Shown here: positions 27,538 to 37,510 of the stretch, in pieces
How the letters are laid out: each line of letters starts with the position of its first letter
How positions within the stretch are numbered: the first letter of the stretch is position 1
From: Aquimarina spinulae
GTDB taxonomy: Bacteria; Bacteroidota; Bacteroidia; Flavobacteriales; Flavobacteriaceae
Assembly (NCBI RefSeq): GCF_943373825.1
Contig: NZ_CALSBP010000002.1
Span: forward strand, 2,965,501-3,029,500
DNA length: 64,000 bases
Direction: 5' to 3'
The notes under the pieces: model-generated
The model's input: only the letters and a program-made list of their open reading frames with translations
Database searches by the model: none
What the model was told of the DNA's origin: nothing
Made by a program: the position numbers and the translations under genes

Positions 27538-27968
27538 TTTTTGTGTTGAGTTTATGTTAAAAAATTGATTTATTAAACTTGATGAACTAGAAGTTCATAG
27601 ATTCATAAGGGTAATTATTCATTACCGCTCTATAAATATTATTATAGAATAATAGAAAGTTTTTTATAGGGTTAATTCGTTTCTCGGCATTCTTTGAAGT
27701 AGAGAAAAACTAGTAGTATACTAAGATTATAAATTTTAAAATCTTATTTGCTAATACTGGGAGGAGGTAGGTTTTTGATTTGGTTTCATGTTGAGTTGAG
27801 TTTAAGTTAGTTAAATTTCCTTCTAAAATCGAAGAATCATGATCAAAGCTCATCAAATCTTTTTGATAAAAAAAAGTTTTTCGATGAAGAGAATAAAATT
27901 ACTGTACAAAACATTAAGAACTTCACAATGCAACTATGTTGCAAGAAAAATCTTTCTTTTATTCTATG
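27538..27968. other. 431-bp leader region with an orphan, duplicated promoter block
   Basis: Adjacent to 27537 is the A/C-rich leader of the propeller gene. Further upstream, 27787-27965 aligns with the start codon and upstream region of the subtilase gene (23426-23610), including a vestigial minus-strand ATG at 27787-27789 that opens a frame of only 12 codons (MKPNQKPTSSQY). The palindrome at 27929-27943 belongs to this block, which ends 4 bp from the stop codon of the hydrolase gene. A nominal plus-strand frame here is not credible. Confidence 0.65.
27929..27943. promoter_or_regulatory. TGCAAC-TAT-GTTGCA palindrome, second copy
   Basis: Same arms as 23574-23588 with the central triplet inverted. 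It is followed on both copies by the identical 26-bp stretch beginning GTTGCAAGAAAAATC. It probably controls the propeller gene or a lost gene whose leader remains here. Confidence 0.5.
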
Positions 27969-28934
27969 TTAATTTAGTTGATCAAAAAAACTTAACGTTC
28001 GCAATTCATTATAATATACTTTATTAGGAAGATAAAAACCTACATGACCGCCATATTCTGGGGTTTCAAGAAATAAATTAGGGTTTTCTTCAGCTTCATC
28101 AAAAGGATAGCAAAGATCTCCCAGGAAAGAATCATTTTTGGCATTAAGAATTAATGTAGGTATTTGTATATTTTTCAGAAATTGTTTAGAACTACATTTA
28201 GAATAATAATCCATTGCATTTTCATACCCATGAGCTCTACTGGTATATAGTTCATCAATATCCATAAGAGATGTACAGGCTTTAATATCGGATATACTTA
28301 GGATATCAGAAAATTGTACTTGTCGATCATATAGTTTGGCTTTGAGGTGATTAATAAACCGTTGTTGATAGATGTAATTTTTTGGTTTATTTATTTCTGA
28401 CAACGAATCATGAAGATCACAAGGAACCGAAATAGCTGCTGCGGTTTTTATTTCTGAAGCTAAAGAGCGACCTTCTCCCAGGTATTTTAGCATAATATTG
28501 CCTCCTAAACTAAATCCGCATATCGATATATTTGTATAAGTATGTGACATAAGAATATGCCTAATAATACGATCCAAATCTTCACTGGATCCGGCATTAT
28601 AGGATCTATAAAGACGATTTACTTCTCCACTACAATTTCTAAGATTTATTGCTACAGAATCCCAGCCATTATGATTTAGGTGTCTTGCTAACCCCAGTAT
28701 ATATTGGCGTTGTCCATTACCCTCTAATCCATGAATAATGACTGTGAGTTTTTTTGAGTTTGGTATTGTACTGTAACTCCAGTCAAGATCGATAAAATCT
28801 CCATCATCAAGCTCTACACGTTCTCTTTTTTGTGATACTCCTTTTACTTTGCGTAGTAAATTAGGATATATAGTAGAGATATAATCATTTCTGAATAAAA
28901 AAGGAGGGGTATACTTAGATTCAAGTAACGGCAT
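27969..28934 (-). CDS. YheT-like alpha/beta hydrolase
   Basis: 321 residues, cytosolic. An alpha/beta hydrolase of the YheT/ABHD1-3 group: oxyanion HGLEG (68-72), nucleophile S142 in CGFSLGGN, acid D268 (NAKNDSFLG) and H297 (YGGHVGF). The ERVELDDGDFIDLDW start and the long lid are typical. E. coli YheT is a putative esterase and eukaryotic relatives act on lipids; the substrate here is unknown. The start codon overlaps the stop of the bestrophin gene by 1 bp, so the two form an operon. Confidence 0.88.
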   Translation of the reverse strand: MPLLESKYTPPFLFRNDYISTIYPNLLRKVKGVSQKRERVELDDGDFIDLDWSYSTIPNSKKLTVIIHGLEGNGQRQYILGLARHLNHNGWDSVAINLRNCSGEVNRLYRSYNAGSSEDLDRIIRHILMSHTYTNISICGFSLGGNIMLKYLGEGRSLASEIKTAAAISVPCDLHDSLSEINKPKNYIYQQRFINHLKAKLYDRQVQFSDILSISDIKACTSLMDIDELYTSRAHGYENAMDYYSKCSSKQFLKNIQIPTLILNAKNDSFLGDLCYPFDEAEENPNLFLETPEYGGHVGFYLPNKVYYNELRTLSFFDQLN

Positions 28935-29935
28935 TAGTATAATATGTTATCCTTTGGTTGTTCTTTTTCTGGAAGATTTTTTTCATCAAGCATATCACGC
29001 AGGTCGATTTCAATAGTTTTACATAATGCAGTCATTGGCACATCATTAATTCTTCCTTCAAAAGGATCTTCACTATTACTTCCAATTTTTTCCATAGTAA
29101 AGAAAACCCAACTTATTAAAATAGAAAGCGGTATCATTAAAAAGACAAACCATTGCTCTATACCATTTGTCATTTCATTTAGTTTGTTTTCAAAAACATT
29201 AAGTAACCCAAAAGGTAGTAATAGAATAAATATCCAGGTAAACAACGTACTAAAATAGGCATATTGTCTCGGGAAGGGAGTATTTTTTATACGTTCACAT
29301 TTACCTTGAAGATTGTATAGTTCTTCTAGGATATTATGCAAAAGCTGCTTGTCAAACTCTGTAATTTTACCTTGATCCAGGAGTTGTTTAATATGAAGTC
29401 CTTGATTTTTAACTAAATGAGTAGAGGGATTCTTCCTTTTTAGTAAATCCTGATATTCCTGATCAGATACAAAAATTTTTGAAGCGTCACATGCAGGCTT
29501 TTGTTCTCCGTGTTTTTTAAAAAGGCTTTCGACCGCTATGTTCTCTTTTAAACTAAAAGAAGTTGGTTGTCTGAGTTGAATTCTTAAAGCATTGATCCAG
29601 GCTATATGTCTGTAAATCAAAATTTCCTTAGTTTTTTGATCATCATCTACCAGGCATAATACCTGATTGGCCCAGGTTCGGGAATAGTTTACGATACCAC
29701 CCCAAATCTTACGAGCCTCCCAAAACCGATCATAACTTTGGCTGTTTTTAAAACCGATATAGAATGCTACCGCTATACCAATTACAGTGAGAGGTTGAAA
29801 AGGAATATCAATAAATTTCCAATCTAAAAAATGATACAGTGAAAAAATAACTGTAGTGTATATAGTGAAGAAAATGATGTTTTTCCAAGCATAACGAAGG
29901 ATAAGCCCCCAACCAATATTTCGTTTAATATACAT
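28934..29935 (-). CDS. Bestrophin-family ion channel
   Basis: 333 residues with two TM pairs (about 20-65 and 225-265). The family signature is visible as GFKNSQSYDRFWEARKIWGG (60s-80s), together with RHIAWINALRIQLR and a conserved acidic segment SEDPFEGRINDVPM near the C-terminus that resembles the calcium clasp of eukaryotic bestrophins. Bacterial members form pentameric pores, several of them cation- rather than chloride-selective. It is first gene of a two-gene operon with the YheT-like hydrolase. Confidence 0.92.
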   Translation of the reverse strand: MYIKRNIGWGLILRYAWKNIIFFTIYTTVIFSLYHFLDWKFIDIPFQPLTVIGIAVAFYIGFKNSQSYDRFWEARKIWGGIVNYSRTWANQVLCLVDDDQKTKEILIYRHIAWINALRIQLRQPTSFSLKENIAVESLFKKHGEQKPACDASKIFVSDQEYQDLLKRKNPSTHLVKNQGLHIKQLLDQGKITEFDKQLLHNILEELYNLQGKCERIKNTPFPRQYAYFSTLFTWIFILLLPFGLLNVFENKLNEMTNGIEQWFVFLMIPLSILISWVFFTMEKIGSNSEDPFEGRINDVPMTALCKTIEIDLRDMLDEKNLPEKEQPKDNILY

Positions 29936-30096
29936 GATGAGTTTTTTTTAAAGTAAAAAGGCCATATAGGTTTTCAAAACCTGTTTCATTAAAATCCTGA
30001 AAATAGTATACGGTCTGGATATTTTTTGTTTTATGTGTGTTATCAAATATACATATTTAATAACACTCTGTTATGCGTGCATAATAAGTTATTTTG

Positions 30097-30104
30097 TATT
30101 TTTG
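30097..30104 (+). promoter_or_regulatory. -7 element TATTTTTG of the thioesterase gene
   Basis: A perfect match to TAnnTTTG, 19 bp before ATG 30123. It would place the transcript start near 30110, which argues against using the upstream ATG at 30033. Confidence 0.5.
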
Positions 30105-30122
30105 CAACTCAAAAAGAGCGAT

Positions 30123-30605
30123 ATGTATTTAAAAGATTTTGAAATTAGATGGAATGATATTGATGCAAATCGTCACTTGGCGAATAAAGCATATATAGAA
30201 TTTGCAGCGCACACCCGAATGTCTTTTTTAACAGAGAAGGGTTTTGATCAACGTCTTTTAGGTAAGTTTAATATTGGCCCTGTCGTATTTTATGAGCATA
30301 TTTATTACTTTAAAGAAGTATTTTATGGTAGACCAGTAAAAGTTTCTTTAGAAGTTTCAGGATTAAGTGAAGACGGAAAGTTTTTTGAATTTAGACATAA
30401 ATATTATGATTATAAAGGGCGAAATTTTGCACAATGCGAAATGATGGGTGCCTGGATGGATTTAAATACTCGAAAGTTAATTGCACTTCCAGAAGAAATA
30501 CATCAACTAATGGATACTGTAGAACGACCAAAAGATTTTAAAGTACTTACTAAAGAGGATACAAGAAAATTCGCTAAAACTCCGGTAGATTTAGAACAGG
30601 CTTAG
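30123..30605 (+). CDS. Acyl-CoA thioesterase, 4HBT hotdog fold
   Basis: 160 residues from ATG 30123. The open frame reaches back to 30033, but that stretch is hydrophobic and lies upstream of a good -7 element. The segment FEIRWNDIDANRHLANKAYI is typical of the 4-hydroxybenzoyl-CoA thioesterase family (D at 12 or 14 candidate catalytic residue), followed by the hotdog helix FAAHTRMSFL. These enzymes hydrolyse acyl-CoA or acyl-ACP thioesters in the cytosol. It ends tail-to-tail with the DMT transporter gene, overlapping by 4 bp. Confidence 0.87.
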   Translation: MYLKDFEIRWNDIDANRHLANKAYIEFAAHTRMSFLTEKGFDQRLLGKFNIGPVVFYEHIYYFKEVFYGRPVKVSLEVSGLSEDGKFFEFRHKYYDYKGRNFAQCEMMGAWMDLNTRKLIALPEEIHQLMDTVERPKDFKVLTKEDTRKFAKTPVDLEQA

Positions 30606-31507
30606 GAGGTTACTTTTTTAGGAGGTTTGGTAACCAGATAGACGCCCAAAAAAACCAATAGTGCAGATATTATTTTAACTGTATTTAGCGTATCTGCACC
30701 CATTAGCATGGCAAAACTAATTGCTAATAGGGGTTGTAAATAAATGAATGCCGCAATTGTAGAAGCTCTTAAATGTCTTAGGGCAAATATATTTAACAAA
30801 TAGGTGAGAAATGTAGTTGCTACGACAACGAAAATCATTTTCCAGATTACCTCATAAGGTAATGAACTCCATGTTACTTCACTAAATTCTGAAATAGTAA
30901 GCGGAAAATTAATAATAACGCCTAATAAGAAAAACCATTTCATTAAAGTAATAGAATGATACTTGGCTGTTAAAGGTTTTACCAGTATTAAATAAACCGC
31001 ATATGAAGCTGCATTGATAATGAATAAAGCATTTCCTAATGGGATGTTTGGGGCATCCTGACGTATTTCGGAACCAAAAAGAATAAGACCCAGCGCTCCC
31101 GAAAAACCTAGAAGAATACCAATAGTTCTTAAAAGAGTAATTTTTTCTTTTATAAAAAAAGCAGATAAAATAAACACCAAAATAGGAGAAATGGTGATCA
31201 TTACAGAACTGTTGATAGGTGTTGATAATTGCAATCCTTTAAAGAACATAAGCATGTTGATTGCCATTCCAAATACGGTACAAGCAACTACCCTTGGCCA
31301 GTCATTGCGTTCTATTTTTTGTTTTGGCGCCCATATAGATGCAAGCCAAAATAATAGTGCAGCACCAACTACACGTAATAAAATAAAGCCAAATGGTTTG
31401 ATATAGGTAGGCATAACACCTTTGGCCAGAGTATGATTTATACCATATATCAAACTGGCACCAAATGCAGCCAATAATGCGGCAGTTCTTTTATCCATTA
31501 ATGGCAA
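30602..31507 (-). CDS. DMT-superfamily (EamA) transporter
   Basis: 301 residues, about ten TM helices arranged as two EamA repeats (~10-145 and ~160-295). Signatures include FGASLIYGINHTLAKG at the N-terminus, and RHLRASTIAAFIYLQPLLA in the second repeat, where 'lqPl.a' is conserved in EamA proteins. Such proteins export amino acids or other metabolites across the inner membrane; substrate unknown. Its start overlaps the upstream ArsC-like gene by 17 bp, so they are cotranscribed. Confidence 0.92.
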   Translation of the reverse strand: MPLMDKRTAALLAAFGASLIYGINHTLAKGVMPTYIKPFGFILLRVVGAALLFWLASIWAPKQKIERNDWPRVVACTVFGMAINMLMFFKGLQLSTPINSSVMITISPILVFILSAFFIKEKITLLRTIGILLGFSGALGLILFGSEIRQDAPNIPLGNALFIINAASYAVYLILVKPLTAKYHSITLMKWFFLLGVIINFPLTISEFSEVTWSSLPYEVIWKMIFVVVATTFLTYLLNIFALRHLRASTIAAFIYLQPLLAISFAMLMGADTLNTVKIISALLVFLGVYLVTKPPKKVTS

Positions 31508-31844
31508 TACTGGCCTGTTCTACCACTTTTTTGCTGTTTCCGACAAAGATGTTATCATCAATAATGATTACCGGTCGTTTTAAAAAAGTATAATGTTCTA
31601 AAATCAATTTTTTATAATCCTCTTCAGATAAATTCTGATTCTTAAGATCCCGTTCTTTGTATAATCGTGCTCTTTTACTAAATAAAGCCTCATAGTTTCC
31701 AGCTAAGTCATACATTTCTTCAATTTGCTCTGTGGTAATGGCTTCGTTTTTAATGTCTTGTAAAATGAAATCTGAAGATGGATTTAATTCATTTAAAATA
31801 CGTTTACAAGTATCGCAAGTAGACAAATGATATATTTTTTTCAC
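31491..31844 (-). CDS. ArsC/Spx-family thioredoxin-fold protein
   Basis: 117 residues. N-terminal beta strand followed by CDTC (Cys10, Cys13), the ArsC/YffB/Spx active site region, and KRPVIIIDDNIFVG, with the conserved Arg-Pro of the family. Members range from glutaredoxin-dependent arsenate reductase to uncharacterised YffB. No arsenite pump or ArsR is adjacent, so arsenate reduction is not assured. First gene of a pair with the DMT transporter. Confidence 0.85.
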   Translation of the reverse strand: MKKIYHLSTCDTCKRILNELNPSSDFILQDIKNEAITTEQIEEMYDLAGNYEALFSKRARLYKERDLKNQNLSEEDYKKLILEHYTFLKRPVIIIDDNIFVGNSKKVVEQASIAING

Positions 31845-32047
31845 AGTTGATTATTTTAAGTGTCAAAATCATCACAAAGGAAATTCATTTCACAATTAAA
31901 ACTCATATTTTTGGCTAAAAATTATGAAATGAATCATAATGATCATGTTGTTCCTAAACGATATGATCATTGGCAAATTCTATACTCGTGCTGAGCACAG
32001 TCGAGGTATGACCTTTTGAACAACAAAAAATAAAATAGATAAATACC

Positions 32048-32512
32048 ATGCAAGATCCAATAACAATTACTCGTGTCAATCGAAAAATGTTAGAAAAAAT
32101 GTTAGATAGTTATTCTTTAGACCAATTAAATGAAATACCCGAAGGATTTAAAAACAACTTGATCTGGAACATTGCACACGTAGTGGTAACCCAACAACTA
32201 TTAGTGTATAAATTGAGTGGATTACCAATGATGATTGACGACGAAATGGTAGATTTGTATAGAAAAGGAACAAAGACAGAACGGCCAGCTACCGTAGAAG
32301 AAGTATCAGAAATAAAGAAGCTTTTATTTACAACATTAGATAAAACAGAAAAGGATCTAAATGATGATATCTTTAAAAATTACAATGATTACGAAACTAG
32401 TACCGGATTTGTATTAAAATCTGTTGAGGATGCTATGAATTTTAACAACTATCACGAAGGGATTCATTTAGGATATATCCTGGCACTTAGAAAAGCTATA
32501 CAATCGTCTTAG
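32048..32512 (+). CDS. Cytosolic DinB-family protein
   Basis: 154 residues, no signal peptide. Metal triad H44 (WNIAHVV), H136 and H140 (NNYHEGIHLGYIL) of the DinB_2 four-helix fold. A putative metal-dependent enzyme, possibly thiol transfer; substrate unknown. Unlike the exported paralogue at 10735-11253 it is cytosolic and monocistronic. Confidence 0.87.
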   Translation: MQDPITITRVNRKMLEKMLDSYSLDQLNEIPEGFKNNLIWNIAHVVVTQQLLVYKLSGLPMMIDDEMVDLYRKGTKTERPATVEEVSEIKKLLFTTLDKTEKDLNDDIFKNYNDYETSTGFVLKSVEDAMNFNNYHEGIHLGYILALRKAIQSS

Positions 32513-32571
32513 ACTTAAAAAAAAAGAGACTTTCAAAACAGTATTCTCACTTAAAAACAGAATTGCACATC

Positions 32572-33351
32572 TTATAAAATTTCTACGGCAAAAAACGAAG
32601 CAACTTCTTCCTTATTTAATTTTAATTCTATAGGTCCCTCTGCATAAGAGTTGATTTCATATTGATTGTAATAGAGTACCACCTCTTTATCTGTAAACCC
32701 TATAGTCGAAGGTAAGCTGTAAGTATCATTTTCAAAAAAGAACCCTGTGCTATTAATCGATTCATCTTCTGGGATTTTATATTGTGTTCTAAAGATTTTT
32801 TCTGCATAATCTTCAAACTCATCATAATTCTTAAATAATGCGCTATTCGAAAATTGCTTTCCTGTTTTTGTGTCAATGTTCAGATAAGAAACTGTACTAT
32901 TTCCATGAGCACCACCCGTAAATATATAAGAATCCATTAGGACAGAGAGTAAACTTTGACATCTAAAACTAAGCTCACAATCAATAGTAGCTTCATAAGG
33001 GATAATTTCTTCAGGGAATTCTTCACTAATATTTTGATACGAACTATTAAATTGAGAGATCGCTTCTTTCAGAGTTGGTTCTGATGCGTCTTCACCAATA
33101 TTCAAAATAGAACAAGCAGCATTTTCTATTTCTTTATTAATGGTGACGGCAATGGGATTGTCATCAACGATTTTTAGTAAGTTGATCTCTAAAGAAACGC
33201 AATCGACATTTTTGCAATCGAGAAGAGTATCTACAGTAAAATTTTGTTTTTCAAAAGTGAAAGATTCTGTATTGTCACAGCTATATAATCCCAAAAAAAT
33301 TATGAGCAAAAGAATGAATTTTGACTTCGTGTTAGTTTTTGTGTTAATCAT
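32572..33351 (-). CDS. Lipoprotein with DUF4163/DUF3298 (RsiV-like) domains
   Basis: 259 residues. A lipobox ends at Cys25 (LGLYSC). The pattern SYIFTGGAHGNSTVSYLN followed by TGKQFSNSALF is characteristic of the DUF3298 region, with the preceding DUF4163 domain at ~55-150. Domains of this pair occur in RsiV, the lysozyme-sensing anti-sigma factor of Bacillus, but here there is no anti-sigma part, only a lipid-anchored periplasmic protein. Four cysteines in the mature part (C47, C51, C82 and further on) could pair. Function unknown. Confidence 0.82.
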   Translation of the reverse strand: MINTKTNTKSKFILLLIIFLGLYSCDNTESFTFEKQNFTVDTLLDCKNVDCVSLEINLLKIVDDNPIAVTINKEIENAACSILNIGEDASEPTLKEAISQFNSSYQNISEEFPEEIIPYEATIDCELSFRCQSLLSVLMDSYIFTGGAHGNSTVSYLNIDTKTGKQFSNSALFKNYDEFEDYAEKIFRTQYKIPEDESINSTGFFFENDTYSLPSTIGFTDKEVVLYYNQYEINSYAEGPIELKLNKEEVASFFAVEIL

Positions 33352-33464
33352 CTACTAAAGGTATTCGACGAAATATGATTAGAACGAATTAAATCATACA
33401 TTTGTCCCGTTTTTCAACATAAAACGACCAAGTTAATTTATTCTTGTTAAAAACTAATAAATAG

Positions 33465-34604
33465 ATGAAATTTAACACTAAAACAATTCACGGAGGACAG
33501 AAACACGATCCAGCTTATGGTGCCGTTATGCCTCCGATATATCAGACATCTACATACGCTCAAACCACTCCGGGAGGACATAAAGGTTTTGAATATAGCA
33601 GAACGCATAATCCAACAAGAAAAGCATTAGAAGATTCTTTTGCCAGTATCGAAAATGGAAAATTTGGACTTGCTTTTGGATCGGGGCTTGCTGCCATAGA
33701 TGCAGTAATCAAATTATTGAAACCTGGTGATGAGGTTATTTCTACTAATGATTTATACGGAGGAACCTATCGTTTGTTTACTAAAATCTTTGAAGATTTT
33801 GGAATCAAGTTTCACTTTATAGGGATGGAAAATGCAGATAAAGTAGAAGATTATGTAAATGAAAATACCAAATTAATATGGGTTGAAACACCTACTAACC
33901 CTATGATGAATATTATTGATATTAAAGCCATAGCTGCAATATCAAAAAAACATAATCTTTTATTGGCTGTAGATAACACTTTTGCTACTCCATACTTGCA
34001 AAGGCCTTTGGATCTTGGAGCCGATATTGTAATGCATAGTGCTACCAAATATTTAGGAGGGCATAGTGATGTGGTTATGGGAGCATTAATCGTAAAAGAC
34101 GAAAAACTGGCAGAGCGACTTTACTTTATTCAGAACGCAAGCGGTGCTGTTTGTGGCCCACAAGATAGTTTTTTGGTGTTAAGAGGAATCAAGACCCTAC
34201 ATATACGTATGCAACGACACTGTGAAAATGGTGAAGCCATTGCAAAATATTTGAAGAACCACCCTAAAATAGAAAAAGTATACTGGCCAGGTTTTGAAGA
34301 TCACCCTAATCACGAGGTTGCCAAAACACAGATGGATGGTTTTGGAGGTATGATTTCTTTTGTTACCAAAGGAAGTGATTATGATAGTGCAATTAAGATC
34401 GTAGAGAATCTAAAATTTTTCACTTTAGCCGAATCTCTTGGTGGTGTAGAAAGCCTAGCAGGACATCCTGCAAGTATGACACATGCTTCGATACCAAAAG
34501 AAGAACGAGAGAAAACAGGGGTGGTCGATTCTTTGATTAGATTAAGTGTCGGAATAGAAGATGTTAATGATCTCATTGCGGATCTCGAACAAGCTATTGG
34601 ATAG
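33465..34604 (+). CDS. metB: Cystathionine gamma-synthase/lyase (PLP enzyme)
   Basis: 379 residues. The Cys/Met-metabolism PLP family is shown by YSRTHNPTR (44-52), VDNTFATPYLQ (169-179) and the PLP lysine K195 in HSATKYLGGHSD. It forms cystathionine from an activated homoserine and cysteine (synthase), or cleaves it (lyase); sequence reading alone does not separate the two. I favour synthase, since this is the usual Bacteroidetes annotation for this length and context. Monocistronic, no S-box-like leader visible. Confidence 0.88.
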   Translation: MKFNTKTIHGGQKHDPAYGAVMPPIYQTSTYAQTTPGGHKGFEYSRTHNPTRKALEDSFASIENGKFGLAFGSGLAAIDAVIKLLKPGDEVISTNDLYGGTYRLFTKIFEDFGIKFHFIGMENADKVEDYVNENTKLIWVETPTNPMMNIIDIKAIAAISKKHNLLLAVDNTFATPYLQRPLDLGADIVMHSATKYLGGHSDVVMGALIVKDEKLAERLYFIQNASGAVCGPQDSFLVLRGIKTLHIRMQRHCENGEAIAKYLKNHPKIEKVYWPGFEDHPNHEVAKTQMDGFGGMISFVTKGSDYDSAIKIVENLKFFTLAESLGGVESLAGHPASMTHASIPKEEREKTGVVDSLIRLSVGIEDVNDLIADLEQAIG

Positions 34605-34631
34605 CCTAATTATTAAATTAAAAAAATAAAC

Positions 34632-34659
34632 TTGTTTTTTTAGGAATATCATATATTTG
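34632..34659 (+). promoter_or_regulatory. Likely gdhA promoter
   Basis: TTG at 34632-34634 and TATATTTG at 34652-34659 with 17 bp between them; the -7 box is a perfect TAnnTTTG. It lies 49 bp before the ATG. Confidence 0.55.
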
Positions 34660-34704
34660 GCGTGATATTTCAACCTATAGATAAGAATCTATTAATTCAA
34701 TTAA

Positions 34705-36051
<1,347 letters not shown>

Positions 36052-36072
36052 ATAAGATTTATTTTATAAGCA

Positions 36073-36104
36073 AAAGCCGTTTAGAGAAACCTCTAAACGG
36101 CTTT
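36073..36104 (+). terminator. gdhA terminator
   Basis: AAAGCCGTTTAGAG, 4-nt loop, perfect complement, then TTTGTTGTTG; 21 bp after the gdhA stop. Confidence 0.85.
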
Positions 36105-36228
36105 GTTGTTGATTAAAAGAATATTTAATCCCGATTATGCATTTCGTTTCCCAAAATTATGTTATCCATGAATCAAGTGTAAGGATGATATCATTTTGTT
36201 ATGTATTTTTATAGTTAAATTGGTTCTT

Positions 36229-36756
36229 ATGAAGCATGCAGGTCTTTTCTTTTTTTTAGTGCTATTAATCTCATGTGGAGTCACACATACGATTTATGAT
36301 TATGATGAACAACAGGATTTTTCAATATATAAGACCTATGCTTTTTATCCTGAGATGAATTCTGAGCTTAATGATTTGGATCAAAAACGATTATTGATGG
36401 TAACAGAAACCATTATGCAAAGTAAAGGGTTTACCAAATCTGAAACTCCGGATATTTATATGAATTTTAAAACAATTATGAATAAAACGCCTTCACGTAA
36501 TAGTATTGGTGTAGGGGTTGGTAGTGGTAGCGGTGGTGTTAGTATCGGTGTAGGAGGATCTATTCCTATTGGCGGACCAGAAACTTTTCTTGAACTTACT
36601 ATTGATTTTGTCGATGTAAAAAAAGATGAATTGGTATGGCAAGCGATTGCCGAGAGAAGGTTTTACCCTAATGCCTCTCCAGACGCACGTACCAATTTCT
36701 TTCAAAAAATTATTGAAAAATCCCTGGTTAAATACCCACCTAAGCATAAAGAATAA
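36229..36756 (+). CDS. DUF4136-type lipoprotein
   Basis: 175 residues from ATG 36229; the frame opens at 36196, but only the later start puts a positively charged n-region directly before the hydrophobic core and lipobox LISC (Cys16). The pattern DYDEQQDFSIYKTYAFYP is typical of DUF4136 lipoproteins, followed by GFTKSETPDIYMNF. A glycine/serine-rich loop (residues ~87-117, GVGVGSGSGG) interrupts the domain and is common in this family. Exposed in the periplasm or on the outer membrane; role unknown. recO begins 30 bp downstream. Confidence 0.82.
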   Translation: MKHAGLFFFLVLLISCGVTHTIYDYDEQQDFSIYKTYAFYPEMNSELNDLDQKRLLMVTETIMQSKGFTKSETPDIYMNFKTIMNKTPSRNSIGVGVGSGSGGVSIGVGGSIPIGGPETFLELTIDFVDVKKDELVWQAIAERRFYPNASPDARTNFFQKIIEKSLVKYPPKHKE

Positions 36757-36786
36757 GATTACTTTTTTATTTATTTTCGATTTATA

Positions 36787-37506
36787 ATGATAATCAACTC
36801 ACCAGCAATAGTAATACATTCCTTACGATATAGTGAAGCAGACTTGATTGTTTCATTGTTTACAAAAACTAGTGGGTTACGCTCTTATTTACTAAAAGGA
36901 GTTTTAAAATCTAAACGAGGAAAAATCAAAGCATCTTTATTTCAACCACTCACCTTGTTAGAAATACAAGCTTTTCATAGAGATAAAGGCTCTTTAGAGA
37001 GAATTAAAGAGGCCAAAATAAAAACAATTTATAAATCGTTACATACAGATTTTGTAAAAGGGACATTAGTGTTTTTTATTTCTGAAGTACTTAAGAACTC
37101 TATACAAGAAGAAGAAACGAATACAGATCTATTCGAATATATTGAAACCGCTTTAATGTGGCTAGATACACATGATACTATTGGTAATTTTCATATTACA
37201 TTTTTAACCAAGCTTACCCAATATCTTGGCTTTTATCCAGATACCCCTCATGCAGAATCAGACTATTTTAATATGCAGGAAGGCGTTTTTCAATCTATCA
37301 GTAGTAATATATATTGTGTAAGCGGGGATCAGGTAAAATTATTTAAACAATTTTTAGGCACAACATTTGAGGCAAGTATGGATATTAAACTATCGAAGAA
37401 CACACGAAGTGATATTCTGGCTATGCTATTAGTATATTTTGAACTACATTTGCACGGTTTTAAGAAGCCGAAATCACTTTCAGTTTTAAACGAAATTTTT
37501 AATTAA
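36787..37506 (+). CDS. recO: DNA repair protein RecO
   Basis: 239 residues. RecO loads RecA onto SSB-coated single-stranded DNA in the RecFOR pathway. The N-terminal OB fold is visible from AIVIHSLRYSEADLIVSLFTK to the basic GVLKSKRGKIKASLFQPL strand, followed by the helical domain. The zinc-binding cysteines of some RecO proteins are missing, as is usual in Bacteroidetes. The TonB receptor gene starts 4 bp after its stop, so they are cotranscribed. Confidence 0.93.
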   Translation: MIINSPAIVIHSLRYSEADLIVSLFTKTSGLRSYLLKGVLKSKRGKIKASLFQPLTLLEIQAFHRDKGSLERIKEAKIKTIYKSLHTDFVKGTLVFFISEVLKNSIQEEETNTDLFEYIETALMWLDTHDTIGNFHITFLTKLTQYLGFYPDTPHAESDYFNMQEGVFQSISSNIYCVSGDQVKLFKQFLGTTFEASMDIKLSKNTRSDILAMLLVYFELHLHGFKKPKSLSVLNEIFN

Positions 37507-37510
37507 GATA

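Noticed and set aside
27839..28027. 62-codon plus-strand frame
   Set aside because: It overlaps the duplicated regulatory block and the end of the hydrolase gene on the other strand. No promoter or protein-like conservation.
31983..32010. CTCGTGCTGAGCACAGTCGAGG-like intergenic stretch
   Set aside because: It resembles the interior of interspersed repeats (compare 11480-11560), but is too short and lacks paired ends, so I did not annotate it as an element.
10735..32512. Role of DinB-fold proteins in DNA damage
   Set aside because: The family name comes from a Bacillus damage-inducible gene. The metal triad supports a metalloenzyme fold only, and one of the two proteins is exported.
33352..33464. 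Possible SAM riboswitch before metB
   Set aside because: The leader is only ~110 bp, AT-rich and shows none of the conserved SAM-box helices.
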